From Paraburkholderia bryophila (GTDB lineage Bacteria > Pseudomonadota > Gammaproteobacteria > Burkholderiales > Burkholderiaceae), in NCBI RefSeq assembly GCF_003269035.1, contig NZ_QLTK01000005.1, forward strand, positions 186,001 through 250,000: DNA of 64,000 bases, written 5' to 3'. Positions within the stretch are counted from its first letter, which is position 1, and the number at the start of each line of letters is the position of its first letter. The notes below the pieces were generated by a model that was not told the origin of the DNA, made no database searches, and was given only the letters and a program-made list of their open reading frames with translations. Made by a program: the position numbers and the translations under genes. Positions 7,831 to 16,614 of this stretch are shown here, piece after piece.

Positions 7831-8877
7831 TTACAAACGCGCTTCGATCCGCGCGATCCGCGTTTCGATCGCGTTGCGCACCCTTGCATTCGACGGCACC
7901 AGCAGCAACGATGAAGCGATGATGTGATACACCCGGTTGCGCCGAACTTTGGACACCTTTTGCGGATCGAGCCACGCGTCGTTATCCACCAGCAGCAACA
8001 GCGTCTCCAACCCGATCAAAATCGGCCACAAACACGCGAGCCGCAAGCGCACGGAAAATGCGGGAATCGCCAGCGTGTAATCGAGCGCTTCACGGAAATG
8101 ATCGAGCGACTTGCGCAGCAGCTCGACCATCAACGGCTTCGCGCGTGCGGAATTGGCGGGCAGTAGCAGATCTTGCGGGCTCAGGCCGTGTCGATCCAGC
8201 AGCGTCTGCGGCAGATAGCAGCGGCCGATCCGCAAATCCTTGCCGCAATCGCGCAGGACGTTGGTCAATTGCAGCGCCTTGCCGAAACGCACGCCGCGGC
8301 GCCCCATGGTCTCGGGCGCTTCTTTCAGCGTGCCCGGCATGTGCGCATAGGTCATCGTGGTCCAGAATTCGCCGACGCAGCCCGCCACCAGATACGTGTA
8401 GCGATCCAGGTCGTCGTAGTCGCGCAGCGCCGCGAGCTGGCCGGAGCGTTCGTCGGGGAAAGTGCGCAGATCGAATTCCATGCCCTCGGTGAGGGTCGCG
8501 ACGATCCCGCGCACCGCCCGGCGATCGGACTCGCTCAATTGCGACAACACCTCGAGCGCGGGGCCGAGCGACTCGAGCAGGACTTTTTCATCCGACTGGG
8601 TCTGCTGACCCGCGACCTCGGCGGCCATGCGATGGAACAGCGTGCCGTCGTCGGTGGTGCCATTCACCTGATCACGCAGCGATAGCAGCAGCGCGAGGCG
8701 TTGTTCGGGCGAGATCAGCGACGTATCCGCGATCGTATCGGCCGCGCGCGCCAGCAGATACGCGAGGCCGATCGGATCGCGCATCCCGGTGGGCAGCACG
8801 CGCAGCGTGAGATAAAAGGAACGTGAAACGCCTTTCAGCAGCGGACCGAGAAGAAAGGCCCGGGTCGGATTCGACAT
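7831..8877 (-). CDS. Squalene/phytoene synthase family prenyltransferase
   Basis: The 348-residue head-to-head prenyl synthase has both Asp-rich magnesium motifs: ARAADTIADT (DxxxD) and NVLRDCGKDLRIGRCYLP (DxxxD). SRSFYLTLRVLP and the GVRFGKALQLTN helix are also family-typical. It probably condenses two farnesyl diphosphates to squalene or presqualene diphosphate for hopanoid or carotenoid synthesis. No hpn or crt partner is in the window, which is unusual for this enzyme class. The start at 8877 (MSNPTRAF) is preferred over an in-frame start at 8997, because the extra 40 residues are outside the family pattern. Confidence 0.8.
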   Translation of the reverse strand: MSNPTRAFLLGPLLKGVSRSFYLTLRVLPTGMRDPIGLAYLLARAADTIADTSLISPEQRLALLLSLRDQVNGTTDDGTLFHRMAAEVAGQQTQSDEKVLLESLGPALEVLSQLSESDRRAVRGIVATLTEGMEFDLRTFPDERSGQLAALRDYDDLDRYTYLVAGCVGEFWTTMTYAHMPGTLKEAPETMGRRGVRFGKALQLTNVLRDCGKDLRIGRCYLPQTLLDRHGLSPQDLLLPANSARAKPLMVELLRKSLDHFREALDYTLAIPAFSVRLRLACLWPILIGLETLLLLVDNDAWLDPQKVSKVRRNRVYHIIASSLLLVPSNARVRNAIETRIARIEARL

Positions 8878-9031
8878 GGATGGGATCAGGTCAGGATTGG
8901 CAAAAAGCGGGCAACGAACCAGTAAACAACCGGCAAAAAGCCGGCGCTGCCGAATTGTATACGGCGAAGCGCCCTCACCGCGCAGCGGCGAGCCCAACCC
9001 TGCGTTGCCTTGACCGGTCTGCCCGTCCTGC

Positions 9032-9916
9032 TCAGGCGTGTGCGGCCAGCCCCAACAGCTCGACCGCGTTCTGTTTGAGGATCAGCGGCCGAACCTCGTC
9101 CCTGAAACCGGCTCCGCTGAAATCTTCCAGCCAGCGGTCCGGCCGGATCAGCGGGAAGTCCGAGCCGAACAGCATCTTCCGTTTCAGCAGCGTGTTGGCG
9201 TGGTGGATCAGTTCGGGCGAAAAGTATTTCGGCGACCAGCCGGACAGATCGATATAAACATTGGGCTTGTGCAGCGCGATCGACAACGCCTGATCCTGCC
9301 AGGGCCAGGACGGGTGCGCGATCACGATCTTCATGTCGGGGAAATCCGCCGCGACGTCGTCGAGATGGATCGGCTCCGAGTACTTCAGGCGCAACCCGCC
9401 GCCGCCCCGCATACCCGAGCCCATGCCGGAATGGCCGCTGTGAAACACCGCCGTGAGCCGGTATTCGGCGATCAGCTCATAGAGTGGATAGGCGAGACGG
9501 TCGTTGGCGAAAAACGCCTGCATGGTGGGATGGAACTTGAAGCCGCGCACGCCGTATTGCTCTACCAGCTTGCGCGCCTCTCGCACGCCCATCTTGCCCT
9601 TGTGCGGATCGATACTCGCGAACGCGATCATGATGTCGCGGTTGTTCTGCGCGAATTCGGCGATCTCCTCGTTCGGAATGCGTCGGCGGCCCAGGTTCGC
9701 TTCGCAATCCACGGTGAACATCACGAAGCCGACGTTGCGTTCGCGATAGTGTTTGATGGTCTCGGGAATCGTCGGCCGCCGACCGAGTTTCAGCACGGTG
9801 CCGAAGTACCTGTCGGCGGCCTCGTCGAACTCCTTGCCGAACAGGTCCGGCGGCTGGCAGCAGGAGACTTCGGCGTGGACATGCATGTCGATCGCGACGA
9901 GTTGATCGGGTTTCAT
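9032..9916 (-). CDS. Amidohydrolase-2 (ACMSD-like TIM barrel) at end of ferulate operon
   Basis: The 294-residue metal-dependent hydrolase or decarboxylase has IDMHVHAE as first metal motif, FKFHP, FHSGHSG, IAHPSWPW and a final FGSDFPL Asp motif. It belongs to the amidohydrolase-2 superfamily, which includes ring-acid decarboxylases and ketoacyl-CoA hydrolases of hydroxyphenylpropanoid catabolism. Its exact substrate cannot be read from sequence. It is the last gene of the ech-vdh-fcs operon. An alternative ATG at 9949 overlaps the fcs stop as TGATG. I prefer 9916, which has GGAAA upstream. Either way the gene is translationally close to fcs. Confidence 0.75.
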   Translation of the reverse strand: MKPDQLVAIDMHVHAEVSCCQPPDLFGKEFDEAADRYFGTVLKLGRRPTIPETIKHYRERNVGFVMFTVDCEANLGRRRIPNEEIAEFAQNNRDIMIAFASIDPHKGKMGVREARKLVEQYGVRGFKFHPTMQAFFANDRLAYPLYELIAEYRLTAVFHSGHSGMGSGMRGGGGLRLKYSEPIHLDDVAADFPDMKIVIAHPSWPWQDQALSIALHKPNVYIDLSGWSPKYFSPELIHHANTLLKRKMLFGSDFPLIRPDRWLEDFSGAGFRDEVRPLILKQNAVELLGLAAHA

Positions 9917-9948
9917 GGCGGCTTTTCCGTCGAGATGCTGCGCCTGCA

Positions 9949-11850
9949 TCACGGCGTGCCGCGAGCGTTCGCGACGATCACCGCTGGATCGCGCTGCGCC
10001 GTGTCGTACATCGCATCGACCAAACCGGCCCGCTGCGTCAGCACCGCGCGTTGATTGATCGACCCTTTGTCGGTGATCTCGCCGAGATCGAGTGAAGGCG
10101 CAACCTCCATGAGCCGCAAACGCGCAATGGTAGTCGCGCCGCCGGTCGCCCCGCGATTGAGCGTGTCGAGCAGCGCGGCAAAGTGGGCGCGCACGGCGGG
10201 TGCGGCGACCACCTCGCGCGCGCTCGCATGCGCCGGCAAGTTCGCGAGCCGCCGGCAATCGTCGAGGCGCGGGAACAGCAGCAGGCCCACGTCGTCGCGA
10301 TTCATACCGGCGACCACCACGTCCTGCACATAGGGCGCGCCTGCGGAAATCACACGGGCCCGCATTGGCCCGACGCTCACGAAGGTGCCCGAGCTCAGCT
10401 TGAAATCCTCGGCAATGCGGCCGTCGAACAGCAAGCCGAGTTCAGGCCGCGCCGGGTCGACAAACCGCAACGCGTCGCCGCTGCGGAAGTACCCTTCTTC
10501 GTCGAACGCGTTGTCCAGCTCGGCCGCGTCGGGGCGCCAATAACCGGTCATGACGTGCGGGCCGCGATAGCGTGCCTCGAGTTTGTCGCCGACCGGCGCG
10601 AGTTTCACCTCGCAGCCGGGCGCCGGCAGGCCGACATAGCCGGCACGCATGATCGGCCCCGTGGTGAACAGGCACGACGGCGACGTCTCGGTCATGCCGA
10701 GGCCGGCCATGATGCGAATGCGCTCGCCGCAGTACTGGTCGGTAACGCGTTCGAGCCGGTCCCACGCCGCTTGCGACAACCCCGCGCCCGAGAAGAAATA
10801 CACCTTCACGCGCGAGAAAAACGTCTCGCGCAACTGACTGTCCTGCTCCAGCGCGATCGCCAGTTCCTCCCACCCTTTCGGCACGTTGAAGTAGATGGTC
10901 GGCGCGATCTCGCGCAGATTGCGCAACGTTTCCTCGAATTTGCCGTTGACCGGTTTGCCGTCGTCGATATAAAGCGTGCCGCCGTTGTAGAGTGCGATGC
11001 CGACGTTATGGCTGCCGCCGAACGTGTGATTCCAGGGCAGCCAATCCACCAGGACCGGCGGCTGGGTCGCGAACTCCGGAAAGGTTTCGAGCAGCATCTG
11101 CTGATTGCTGCACAGCATGCGGTGCGTGGTCGGCACCGCCTTCGGCAGTTTGGTCGAGCCCGACGTGAAGAGAAACTTGGCGATCGAATCCGGGCTCACG
11201 GTCGCGTGAACCGCGTCGACGGTGGTCGGCGTAACAGCCAGCAAATCGCTCAACGCGGTCACGCCACGCGTGGCTGCCGGCTCGCGCGGCGGCGTGGCGG
11301 CCACGATTTCCACGCCGGCCGGCACGACCGCTTCGATGGCGCGGGCAAACGTGTCGTATTGGCTCGCGAATACCAGACCCGGCGTCAGCAGTTCGATCGT
11401 ATGGCGCAGCTTGCCGAAGTCGCCGGAAGCGAGCGCATACGCCGGCGAAATGGCCGCATACGGAATCCCGGCCCACATCGCGCCAAGCGCGAGTTGCAAA
11501 TGCTCGAGGTCATTGCCCGACAGAATCGCGATGGGCCGTTCGGCCGAGAGATCGCGAGCGAGCAGTGCCTGACCGATCGCGCGAGCACTGCGCAACGCCT
11601 TCGCATAGCTCAGGCCGATCCATTCACCGTCGCTGCCGCGGCGCGCCGCCAGCCAACGTTCCGGATGCGCGTCGGCGCCACTCACGAGCCGCTCGGTCAT
11701 CCGCTGCGGATGGGCGCCGAGCGCTTCGTCCGCGCGTAAATACCAGGTCTCGCCCTGCCGTTGCGTGCGCAACGATGGGGCGCCGATCACCGTCAACCGG
11801 TAGCGCGTCGGCGCACCGGGCGTGTTCGTTTGTGTCGGCTCGCTATGCAA
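9949..11850 (-). CDS. fcs: Feruloyl-CoA synthetase
   Basis: The 633-residue member of the AMP-forming acyl-CoA synthetase family has FTSGSTKLPKAVPTTH as phosphate-binding loop, LPWNHTFGGSHN, MTETSPSC and GLLFDGRIAEDFKLSSGTF. This layout is typical of bacterial feruloyl-CoA synthetases. It activates ferulate, p-coumarate or caffeate with CoA and ATP in the cytoplasm, feeding the hydratase/lyase encoded upstream. The start is a TTG at 11850 with AGGAG 7 nt before it. The gene lies 77 bp after vdh in the same operon and its stop overlaps a possible start of the amidohydrolase. Confidence 0.9.
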   Translation of the reverse strand: MHSEPTQTNTPGAPTRYRLTVIGAPSLRTQRQGETWYLRADEALGAHPQRMTERLVSGADAHPERWLAARRGSDGEWIGLSYAKALRSARAIGQALLARDLSAERPIAILSGNDLEHLQLALGAMWAGIPYAAISPAYALASGDFGKLRHTIELLTPGLVFASQYDTFARAIEAVVPAGVEIVAATPPREPAATRGVTALSDLLAVTPTTVDAVHATVSPDSIAKFLFTSGSTKLPKAVPTTHRMLCSNQQMLLETFPEFATQPPVLVDWLPWNHTFGGSHNVGIALYNGGTLYIDDGKPVNGKFEETLRNLREIAPTIYFNVPKGWEELAIALEQDSQLRETFFSRVKVYFFSGAGLSQAAWDRLERVTDQYCGERIRIMAGLGMTETSPSCLFTTGPIMRAGYVGLPAPGCEVKLAPVGDKLEARYRGPHVMTGYWRPDAAELDNAFDEEGYFRSGDALRFVDPARPELGLLFDGRIAEDFKLSSGTFVSVGPMRARVISAGAPYVQDVVVAGMNRDDVGLLLFPRLDDCRRLANLPAHASAREVVAAPAVRAHFAALLDTLNRGATGGATTIARLRLMEVAPSLDLGEITDKGSINQRAVLTQRAGLVDAMYDTAQRDPAVIVANARGTP

Positions 11851-11927
11851 AGCCTGTCTCCTGTTGCTGTCTGCGGTCGGTCAGCGTTCGCGCCAAACGC
11901 AAAGGTTTGGGCGCGCAGCGTGCGCGA

Positions 11928-13379
11928 TCAGATCGGATAGTGGCGCGGCCCGGTTTGAATCGTGATCCAGCGCAGATCCGTGAATTCGGCAATCGACGCC
12001 TTGCTGCCGAAGCGGCCGTACCCGCTTTTCTTCACGCCGCCGAACGGCATCTGCGCTTCGTCGTGCACGGTCGGCCCGTTGATGTGGCAGATACCGGACT
12101 CGACACGTTTGGCGACGTGCCAGGCGCGCGATACATCGCGGCTGAAGACCGCGGCCGACAAGCCATAGTCGCTGTCGTTGGCCACCCGCAGCGCTTCCTC
12201 GTCGCCGTCCACGCGCTGCACCGTGACCACCGGGCCGAACGATTCCTCGGCGTACAGCTTCATGGCCGGCGTGATGCCGTCGACGATCACCGGTTGCAGG
12301 ATCGCGCCGTCGACCGAGCAACCCACCGGCAGCGTCGCCCCTTGTTGCCGCGCGTCGTCGACCAAGGCAGCGATACGTTGCGCCGCCGCCGCGCTTTCGA
12401 GCACACCGAGCACGGAATCCGCCGCTGCGGGATCGCCCGCTTTCAGGCTGCGCGCTTTGGCCGCGAGTTTCTCGACCAGCGCATCGGCAATCTTGCGGTC
12501 GACGATCACGCGCTCCGTCGACATGCAAATCTGCCCCTGGTTGAAAAAGGCGCCGAACGCAATGGCGGCCACCGCCGCGTCCAGATCGGCGTCGTCGAGT
12601 ACCAGCACGGGCGCCTTGCCGCCAAGTTCGAGCAAGGCCGGCTTCAGATGCTGCGCCGCGTGTTGCGCGACGATGCGTCCCACGCGCGTCGAGCCGGTGA
12701 AATTGACCCGCCGAACCGCCGGATGCGCGATCAGGCGTTCGACGATCGCCGGCGCGTCGCCGGCGTCATGCGTGATGACGTTCACCACGCCGTCGCCGAG
12801 ACCCGCGTCCTGCAGCACGCCGCCAATCAGCCGATGCACACCCGGACAGCCTTCCGACGCCTTGAGCACGACTGTGTTGCCGCACGCAAGCGGCATGGCG
12901 ATGGCGCGCGTGCCGAGAATGACGGGCGCGTTCCACGGCGCCATGCCGAGCACCACGCCGCACGGCTGGCGCACCGCCATGGCGAGACTGCCGGGCACAT
13001 CCGACGGAATCACGTCGCCGTCGATCTGCGTGGTCATGGCGGCGGCTTCGCGCAGCATGTTGGCGGCCAGCATCACGTTGAAGCCGTACCAGTTCGGCAT
13101 GGCGCCGGTCTCGGCCACGCCGGTTTCGATGAACTGCGCGGTGCGCGCGTCCATCAGATCGGCGGCTGCCAGCAGGCGTTTGCGGCGCTCGGTCGGCGCC
13201 AATGCCGACCATGCCGGAAACGCACGCGCGGCGGCTTCGACGGCCGCGTCGGCGTCGGCCACCGTGGCGGCGGCCGCGCGCGACGCAGTCCGGCCGCTCG
13301 CCGGATTGATCCGCTCGAAGGTCTTGCCATTCGCTGCGCCACGGCTCTCGCCGCCAATCAATAAAGTCACGTCCTGCAT
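11928..13379 (-). CDS. vdh: Vanillin dehydrogenase (aldehyde dehydrogenase superfamily)
   Basis: The 483-residue NAD(P)-dependent aldehyde dehydrogenase contains APWN with Asn150, ELGGKAP with Glu251 and NQGQICMSTE with nucleophile Cys285. MAPWNAPVILGTRAIAMPLA is characteristic of the vanillin/salicylaldehyde dehydrogenase branch. It oxidises the vanillin or 4-hydroxybenzaldehyde released by the hydratase/lyase to vanillate or 4-hydroxybenzoate. The start at 13379 has GAGGAG upstream. It sits between ech and fcs, the expected gene content of a CoA-dependent non-beta-oxidative ferulate pathway. Vanillate O-demethylase genes are not in the window. Confidence 0.92.
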   Translation of the reverse strand: MQDVTLLIGGESRGAANGKTFERINPASGRTASRAAAATVADADAAVEAAARAFPAWSALAPTERRKRLLAAADLMDARTAQFIETGVAETGAMPNWYGFNVMLAANMLREAAAMTTQIDGDVIPSDVPGSLAMAVRQPCGVVLGMAPWNAPVILGTRAIAMPLACGNTVVLKASEGCPGVHRLIGGVLQDAGLGDGVVNVITHDAGDAPAIVERLIAHPAVRRVNFTGSTRVGRIVAQHAAQHLKPALLELGGKAPVLVLDDADLDAAVAAIAFGAFFNQGQICMSTERVIVDRKIADALVEKLAAKARSLKAGDPAAADSVLGVLESAAAAQRIAALVDDARQQGATLPVGCSVDGAILQPVIVDGITPAMKLYAEESFGPVVTVQRVDGDEEALRVANDSDYGLSAAVFSRDVSRAWHVAKRVESGICHINGPTVHDEAQMPFGGVKKSGYGRFGSKASIAEFTDLRWITIQTGPRHYPI

Positions 13380-13453
13380 GTCTGTCGTCTCCTCGCTCGT
13401 CTCTCTTGCAGGCATTCGCCTGCGACCCAATGCGCCGCCTGGCGCGCGGCCGA

Positions 13454-14281
13454 TCAGCGCTTGTAAGTCTGCAGACCCGGCTTGATCGCCTTGTCGTCGA
13501 GGAACTGCTTCAGACCCTGCTCGCGGCCACCTTCCGGATCGCGCAGTTGCGCCTGATCGAGCTTGGCGTACAGGTAGTCTTCGTTCTGATCCCACGTCAG
13601 TTCGCGGCAACGCTTGAAGCCGTGTTTGGCGGCCCGCAACACCACCGGATTCTTCTGCAGCAGCTTGCCGGCCAGCGTGCGCGTGGCGTCGAGCAGTTCG
13701 GCGCGCGGCACGCTTTTATTCACGAGGCCCATCTGCGCAGCTTCCTGACCCGTGAAGGTCTCGCCGGTCATGATGTAGTAGAGCGCCTGACGATGTCCGA
13801 CCGTATCGGCCATCGCCTTGCTCACCAGGTTGCCCGGCGGAATGCCCCAGTTGATCTCGGACAGACCGAACACCGCTTCGTCGGCGGCGATCGCGAGATC
13901 GCACGCAACCAGCGGCGAAAAGCCCCCGCCGAAACACCAGCCGTTGACCATCGCGATGGTCGGCTTCGCATACATGCGCAGCAGTTGCCATTGCCAGCGG
14001 CAGGCATCGCGGCGAATCTTTTCCTGCAGGATCTCCGGGCCGGCGTCCACTTCACGGAAATACTCCTTCAGATCCATGCCGGCCGTCCACGCATCGCCTT
14101 CGCCGGTCAGCACCAGCACCTGCGCTTCGGCGTCGAGTTCGACGGCTTCGAGCACCTCGATCATTTCCTTGTTCAGCGTGGGGCTCATCGCGTTGCGCTT
14201 CTCGGGACGATTGAACGTGACCCACGCAATGCCTTCGACGACATCGACTTTGACGGTATTCCAACGGCCTTCGTAATTCAT
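13454..14281 (-). CDS. ech: p-Hydroxycinnamoyl-CoA hydratase/lyase (feruloyl-CoA hydratase/lyase)
   Basis: The 275-residue crotonase-fold enzyme is closely similar, from memory, to the Pseudomonas fluorescens HCHL. The long segments AGMDLKEYFREVDAGPEIL and WGIPPGNLVSKAMADTVGHR are essentially unchanged. Tyr74, Glu142 and Tyr238 fall at the positions of HCHL Tyr75, Glu143 and Tyr239. It hydrates feruloyl-CoA and cleaves it by retro-aldol to vanillin and acetyl-CoA. It is the first gene of the leftward operon, with promoter and palindromic operator at 14328-14356, divergent from the MarR gene. Confidence 0.96.
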   Translation of the reverse strand: MNYEGRWNTVKVDVVEGIAWVTFNRPEKRNAMSPTLNKEMIEVLEAVELDAEAQVLVLTGEGDAWTAGMDLKEYFREVDAGPEILQEKIRRDACRWQWQLLRMYAKPTIAMVNGWCFGGGFSPLVACDLAIAADEAVFGLSEINWGIPPGNLVSKAMADTVGHRQALYYIMTGETFTGQEAAQMGLVNKSVPRAELLDATRTLAGKLLQKNPVVLRAAKHGFKRCRELTWDQNEDYLYAKLDQAQLRDPEGGREQGLKQFLDDKAIKPGLQTYKR

Positions 14282-14327
14282 CTGCTTTCTCCGTGAACGT
14301 TGGCCGCGACGGCGGCCTGATGAACGC

Positions 14328-14356
14328 ATTTAATATCAGGCTTCCTGATATGTAAA
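14328..14356 (-). promoter_or_regulatory. ech operon promoter (TTTACA-N17-TTAAAT)
   Basis: Read on the minus strand, -35 TTTACA is at 14356-14351, followed by a 17-bp spacer and -10 TTAAAT at 14333-14328. The spacer is filled by the palindromic operator, so regulator binding would directly exclude RNA polymerase. Confidence 0.7.
14333..14351. promoter_or_regulatory. Predicted MarR operator, site 1
   Basis: ATATCAGGCTTCCTGATAT is a perfect 8-bp palindrome around CTT. It lies between ech and the marR-type gene. The same 19-bp architecture recurs at 14972-14990. Confidence 0.75.
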
Positions 14357-14446
14357 GTGGAATTTCGGCGGCTCGGTGCAAACCCTAGCGGCGGAATCCA
14401 TCGCGAGGCACGCTAAGATGCGGGATAGACCGGATCTCCTGCCCTC

Positions 14447-14917
14447 ATGAGCAAAAACCAAAATTCGCCTGTCGAGGCCGCCGCGCCGCGCACCCGCCGC
14501 ACCAGCCTACGCCTTACCTATGTGATCGGCAGTCTCGACCGCATTCTTCGGCGTCGCATGACCGAAGCGCTCGCGCCGCTCGGTTTGACGCTCGCACAGT
14601 TCACGGCGCTTTCCGTGCTGGAAGCCAAGGGGCAAGCGTCCAACGCGCAGGTCGCCGAGCGCTCCTTCATCACACCGCAATCGGCCAATGAAGTGATGAA
14701 CGCAATGGCGAGCCGCAACTGGATCAGTCGCGAGCCGGACCCGACCCACGGCCGTATCGTGCTGCTGCAACTGACCGACGAAGGACGCGCCGTGCTGCGC
14801 GAATGCGAGCAGGCCGTGAAGATCATCGAGAAGCAGATGATGGAAGGCATCGAACTCGACACGGCCGGCGCGCTGCAAACTCACCTCGAAACCTTCGTGC
14901 GAAATTTGCGCGGTTAA
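14447..14917 (+). CDS. MarR-family regulator of the hydroxycinnamate genes (FerR/HcaR-like)
   Basis: The 156-residue winged-helix MarR protein has helix-turn-helix around LSVLEAKGQASNAQVAERSF and wing around SREPDPTHGRIVLLQLTDEG. Homologues beside ech/fcs genes usually act as repressors released by hydroxycinnamoyl-CoA thioesters. Divergent placement to ech and the two shared palindromes support the same role here. The target set inferred from those sites is the ech operon and the transporter operon. The start at 14447 follows a CTCCTG-rich leader with a weak ribosome site. Confidence 0.88.
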   Translation: MSKNQNSPVEAAAPRTRRTSLRLTYVIGSLDRILRRRMTEALAPLGLTLAQFTALSVLEAKGQASNAQVAERSFITPQSANEVMNAMASRNWISREPDPTHGRIVLLQLTDEGRAVLRECEQAVKIIEKQMMEGIELDTAGALQTHLETFVRNLRG

Positions 14918-14966
14918 ATTCTCCACGCCGTCAAATTGCTAGGTGTTTTCACCGAACGATTTGCGC

Positions 14967-14995
14967 TTGTGTTATCAGCCTACCTGATATTAAAT
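14967..14995 (+). promoter_or_regulatory. Transporter operon promoter (TTGTGT-N17-TTAAAT)
   Basis: The -35 TTGTGT is at 14967-14972 and the -10 TTAAAT at 14990-14995, with a 17-bp spacer. The spacer is occupied by the second copy of the MarR-type palindrome, as at the ech promoter. Confidence 0.65.
14972..14990. promoter_or_regulatory. Predicted MarR operator, site 2
   Basis: TTATCAGCCTACCTGATAT matches site 1 at 15 of 19 positions and keeps the TATCAG / CTGATA arms with identical spacing. This links the importer-porin-esterase operon to the same regulator. Confidence 0.7.
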
Positions 14996-15294
14996 CCATT
15001 CCACGATGCAGCGTGTGGAGACGCGCCTCATCGCGTCGAAACACAGGGACAGTCTCGCGGGCGTCGAACCGGCGCGCCGCGCGCTGCGTTATCCGCTGTG
15101 CGGTTCACGGGCATGCCATCGCACCCACGATGGTGATCTGAAGCTCGCGCCGCCAGGGCCATCCGGCAACCCCGATGGTGCGGCACCGGCACGTCTGCCA
15201 GGACTCGCGCCAGACCGGCCCTCGGCACGACAGCACGGAACCTGCCTTCCTCCCGCGAAACCGGCAAACCACACACTTTAATAAGGATCACTAC

Positions 15295-16542
15295 GTGAAG
15301 CGAACCGGAACACTCACCTCGAACGAGAACGCCGCAGCCACGGCCACGGCACGCGAATCAGGCGCGTTCGTCACGCTCGGCCTGTGCTTCGCCATCGCGC
15401 TGCTGGAAGGACTCGACCTGCAATCGGTCGGCGTGGCGGCGCCGCGCATGGCGCACGAATTCGGCCTCTCGGTCGCGCAAATGGGACTCGCCTTCAGCGC
15501 CGGCACGCTCGGCTTGCTGCCCGGCGCGATGTTCGGCGGACGGCTGGCCGATCGCATCGGCCGCAAGCATGTGCTGGTGATGTCCGCCTGCCTGTTCGGC
15601 GTGCTCTCGATCATGACCGCGCTGGTCAGCGACTTCTCCACGCTGGTGATCGTGCGCGTGCTGACCGGCATCGGCCTGGGCGGTGCGCTGCCGAACCTGA
15701 TCGCGTTGTCGTCGGAAGCGGTGGAGCCGCGCTCGCGCAGCACCGCCGTCAGCGTGATGTATTGCGGCATTCCGTTCGGCGGCGTGATCGCTTCGGTGAT
15801 CGGCGTGCTGAGCGCGGGCGATACCGAATGGCGTCACATCTTTTACGTCGGCGGCGCGGGACCGTTGGTGCTGGTGCCGCTGCTGCTGATGTTCCTCGCC
15901 AATTCGAAAGCGTTCACGCTGGCTTCGCACGACGGCCGCGCGAAACCCGCGCCGGTTGGCGAAATCCTGTTCGGCGGCACGCGCGGCCTCTCGACGGTGC
16001 AGATCTGGGTCAGCTACTTCTGCACGCTGATCGTCCTCTATTTCCTGCTCAACTGGCTGCCCTCGTTGATGGCGGCCAGCGGTTTGACGCGTGCGCAGGT
16101 CGGCTACGTGCAGATCTTCTTCAACGTCGGCGGCGGCATCGGCGCGCTATGCATCGGCATGTTGATGGACCGCATGCGTTCAAGCGTCGTGGTGACCGGC
16201 ATGTATGCCGGAATCATCGCCTCGCTCGCCGCGCTTTCCATGGCGCCGGGTTTCGGCGCGCTCGCCGCCTCCGCGTTTTTCGCCGGCATGTTCGTGATCG
16301 GCGGTCAATCCGTGCTGTATGCGCTGTCCGCTGCGTTCTATCCGACCGCCATGCGCGGTACCGGCGTAGGCGCGGCGGTGGCCGTGGGGCGCATCGGCTC
16401 GGTGGTCGGGCCGCTCGCCGCCGGCCAATTGCTGGCCATGGGCCGCAGTTCGTCGACCGTCATCGGCGCGAGCATTCCGGTCACGCTGATCGCGGCGGCC
16501 GCCGCCTTGCTGTTACTGCGGCGTCCGCGTGCCGACCACTGA
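15295..16542 (+). CDS. MFS aromatic acid:H+ symporter (AAHS family), probable hydroxycinnamate importer
   Basis: The 415-residue 12-helix transporter includes an LLEGLDLQSVGVAAP first helix with the DxxS/G-type AAHS signature. It has GRLADRIGRKHVLV as the conserved loop-2 motif and a second-half RIGSVVGPLAAG motif. AAHS members import benzoates and phenylpropanoids with protons. The position behind a copy of the ech operator argues for ferulate or p-coumarate uptake. The start is GTG at 15295, 7 nt after AAGGA. The 40-residue upstream frame extension has no membrane or family features. Confidence 0.85.
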   Translation: MKRTGTLTSNENAAATATARESGAFVTLGLCFAIALLEGLDLQSVGVAAPRMAHEFGLSVAQMGLAFSAGTLGLLPGAMFGGRLADRIGRKHVLVMSACLFGVLSIMTALVSDFSTLVIVRVLTGIGLGGALPNLIALSSEAVEPRSRSTAVSVMYCGIPFGGVIASVIGVLSAGDTEWRHIFYVGGAGPLVLVPLLLMFLANSKAFTLASHDGRAKPAPVGEILFGGTRGLSTVQIWVSYFCTLIVLYFLLNWLPSLMAASGLTRAQVGYVQIFFNVGGGIGALCIGMLMDRMRSSVVVTGMYAGIIASLAALSMAPGFGALAASAFFAGMFVIGGQSVLYALSAAFYPTAMRGTGVGAAVAVGRIGSVVGPLAAGQLLAMGRSSSTVIGASIPVTLIAAAAALLLLRRPRADH

Positions 16543-16614
16543 CCGGCACGTCGCACCAGAAGAATCAACCGCAACACACCCATAAATTCAATCGACGGTT
16601 TGGAGACACCCTTC

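Larger units (their letters stand above)
14918..15294. other. Promoter region and long 5' leader of the transporter operon
   Basis: After the operator and promoter at 14967-14995, almost 300 nt precede the GTG start at 15295. No convincing gene is present. Short frames here lack ribosome sites. The length of the leader is notable, but I cannot identify a riboswitch fold by eye. Confidence 0.5.

Noticed and set aside
10183..11739. Large plus-strand frame opposite fcs
   Set aside because: High GC third positions create long antisense frames throughout this DNA. The composition is Arg/His-rich with no motif, whereas fcs has full family signatures.
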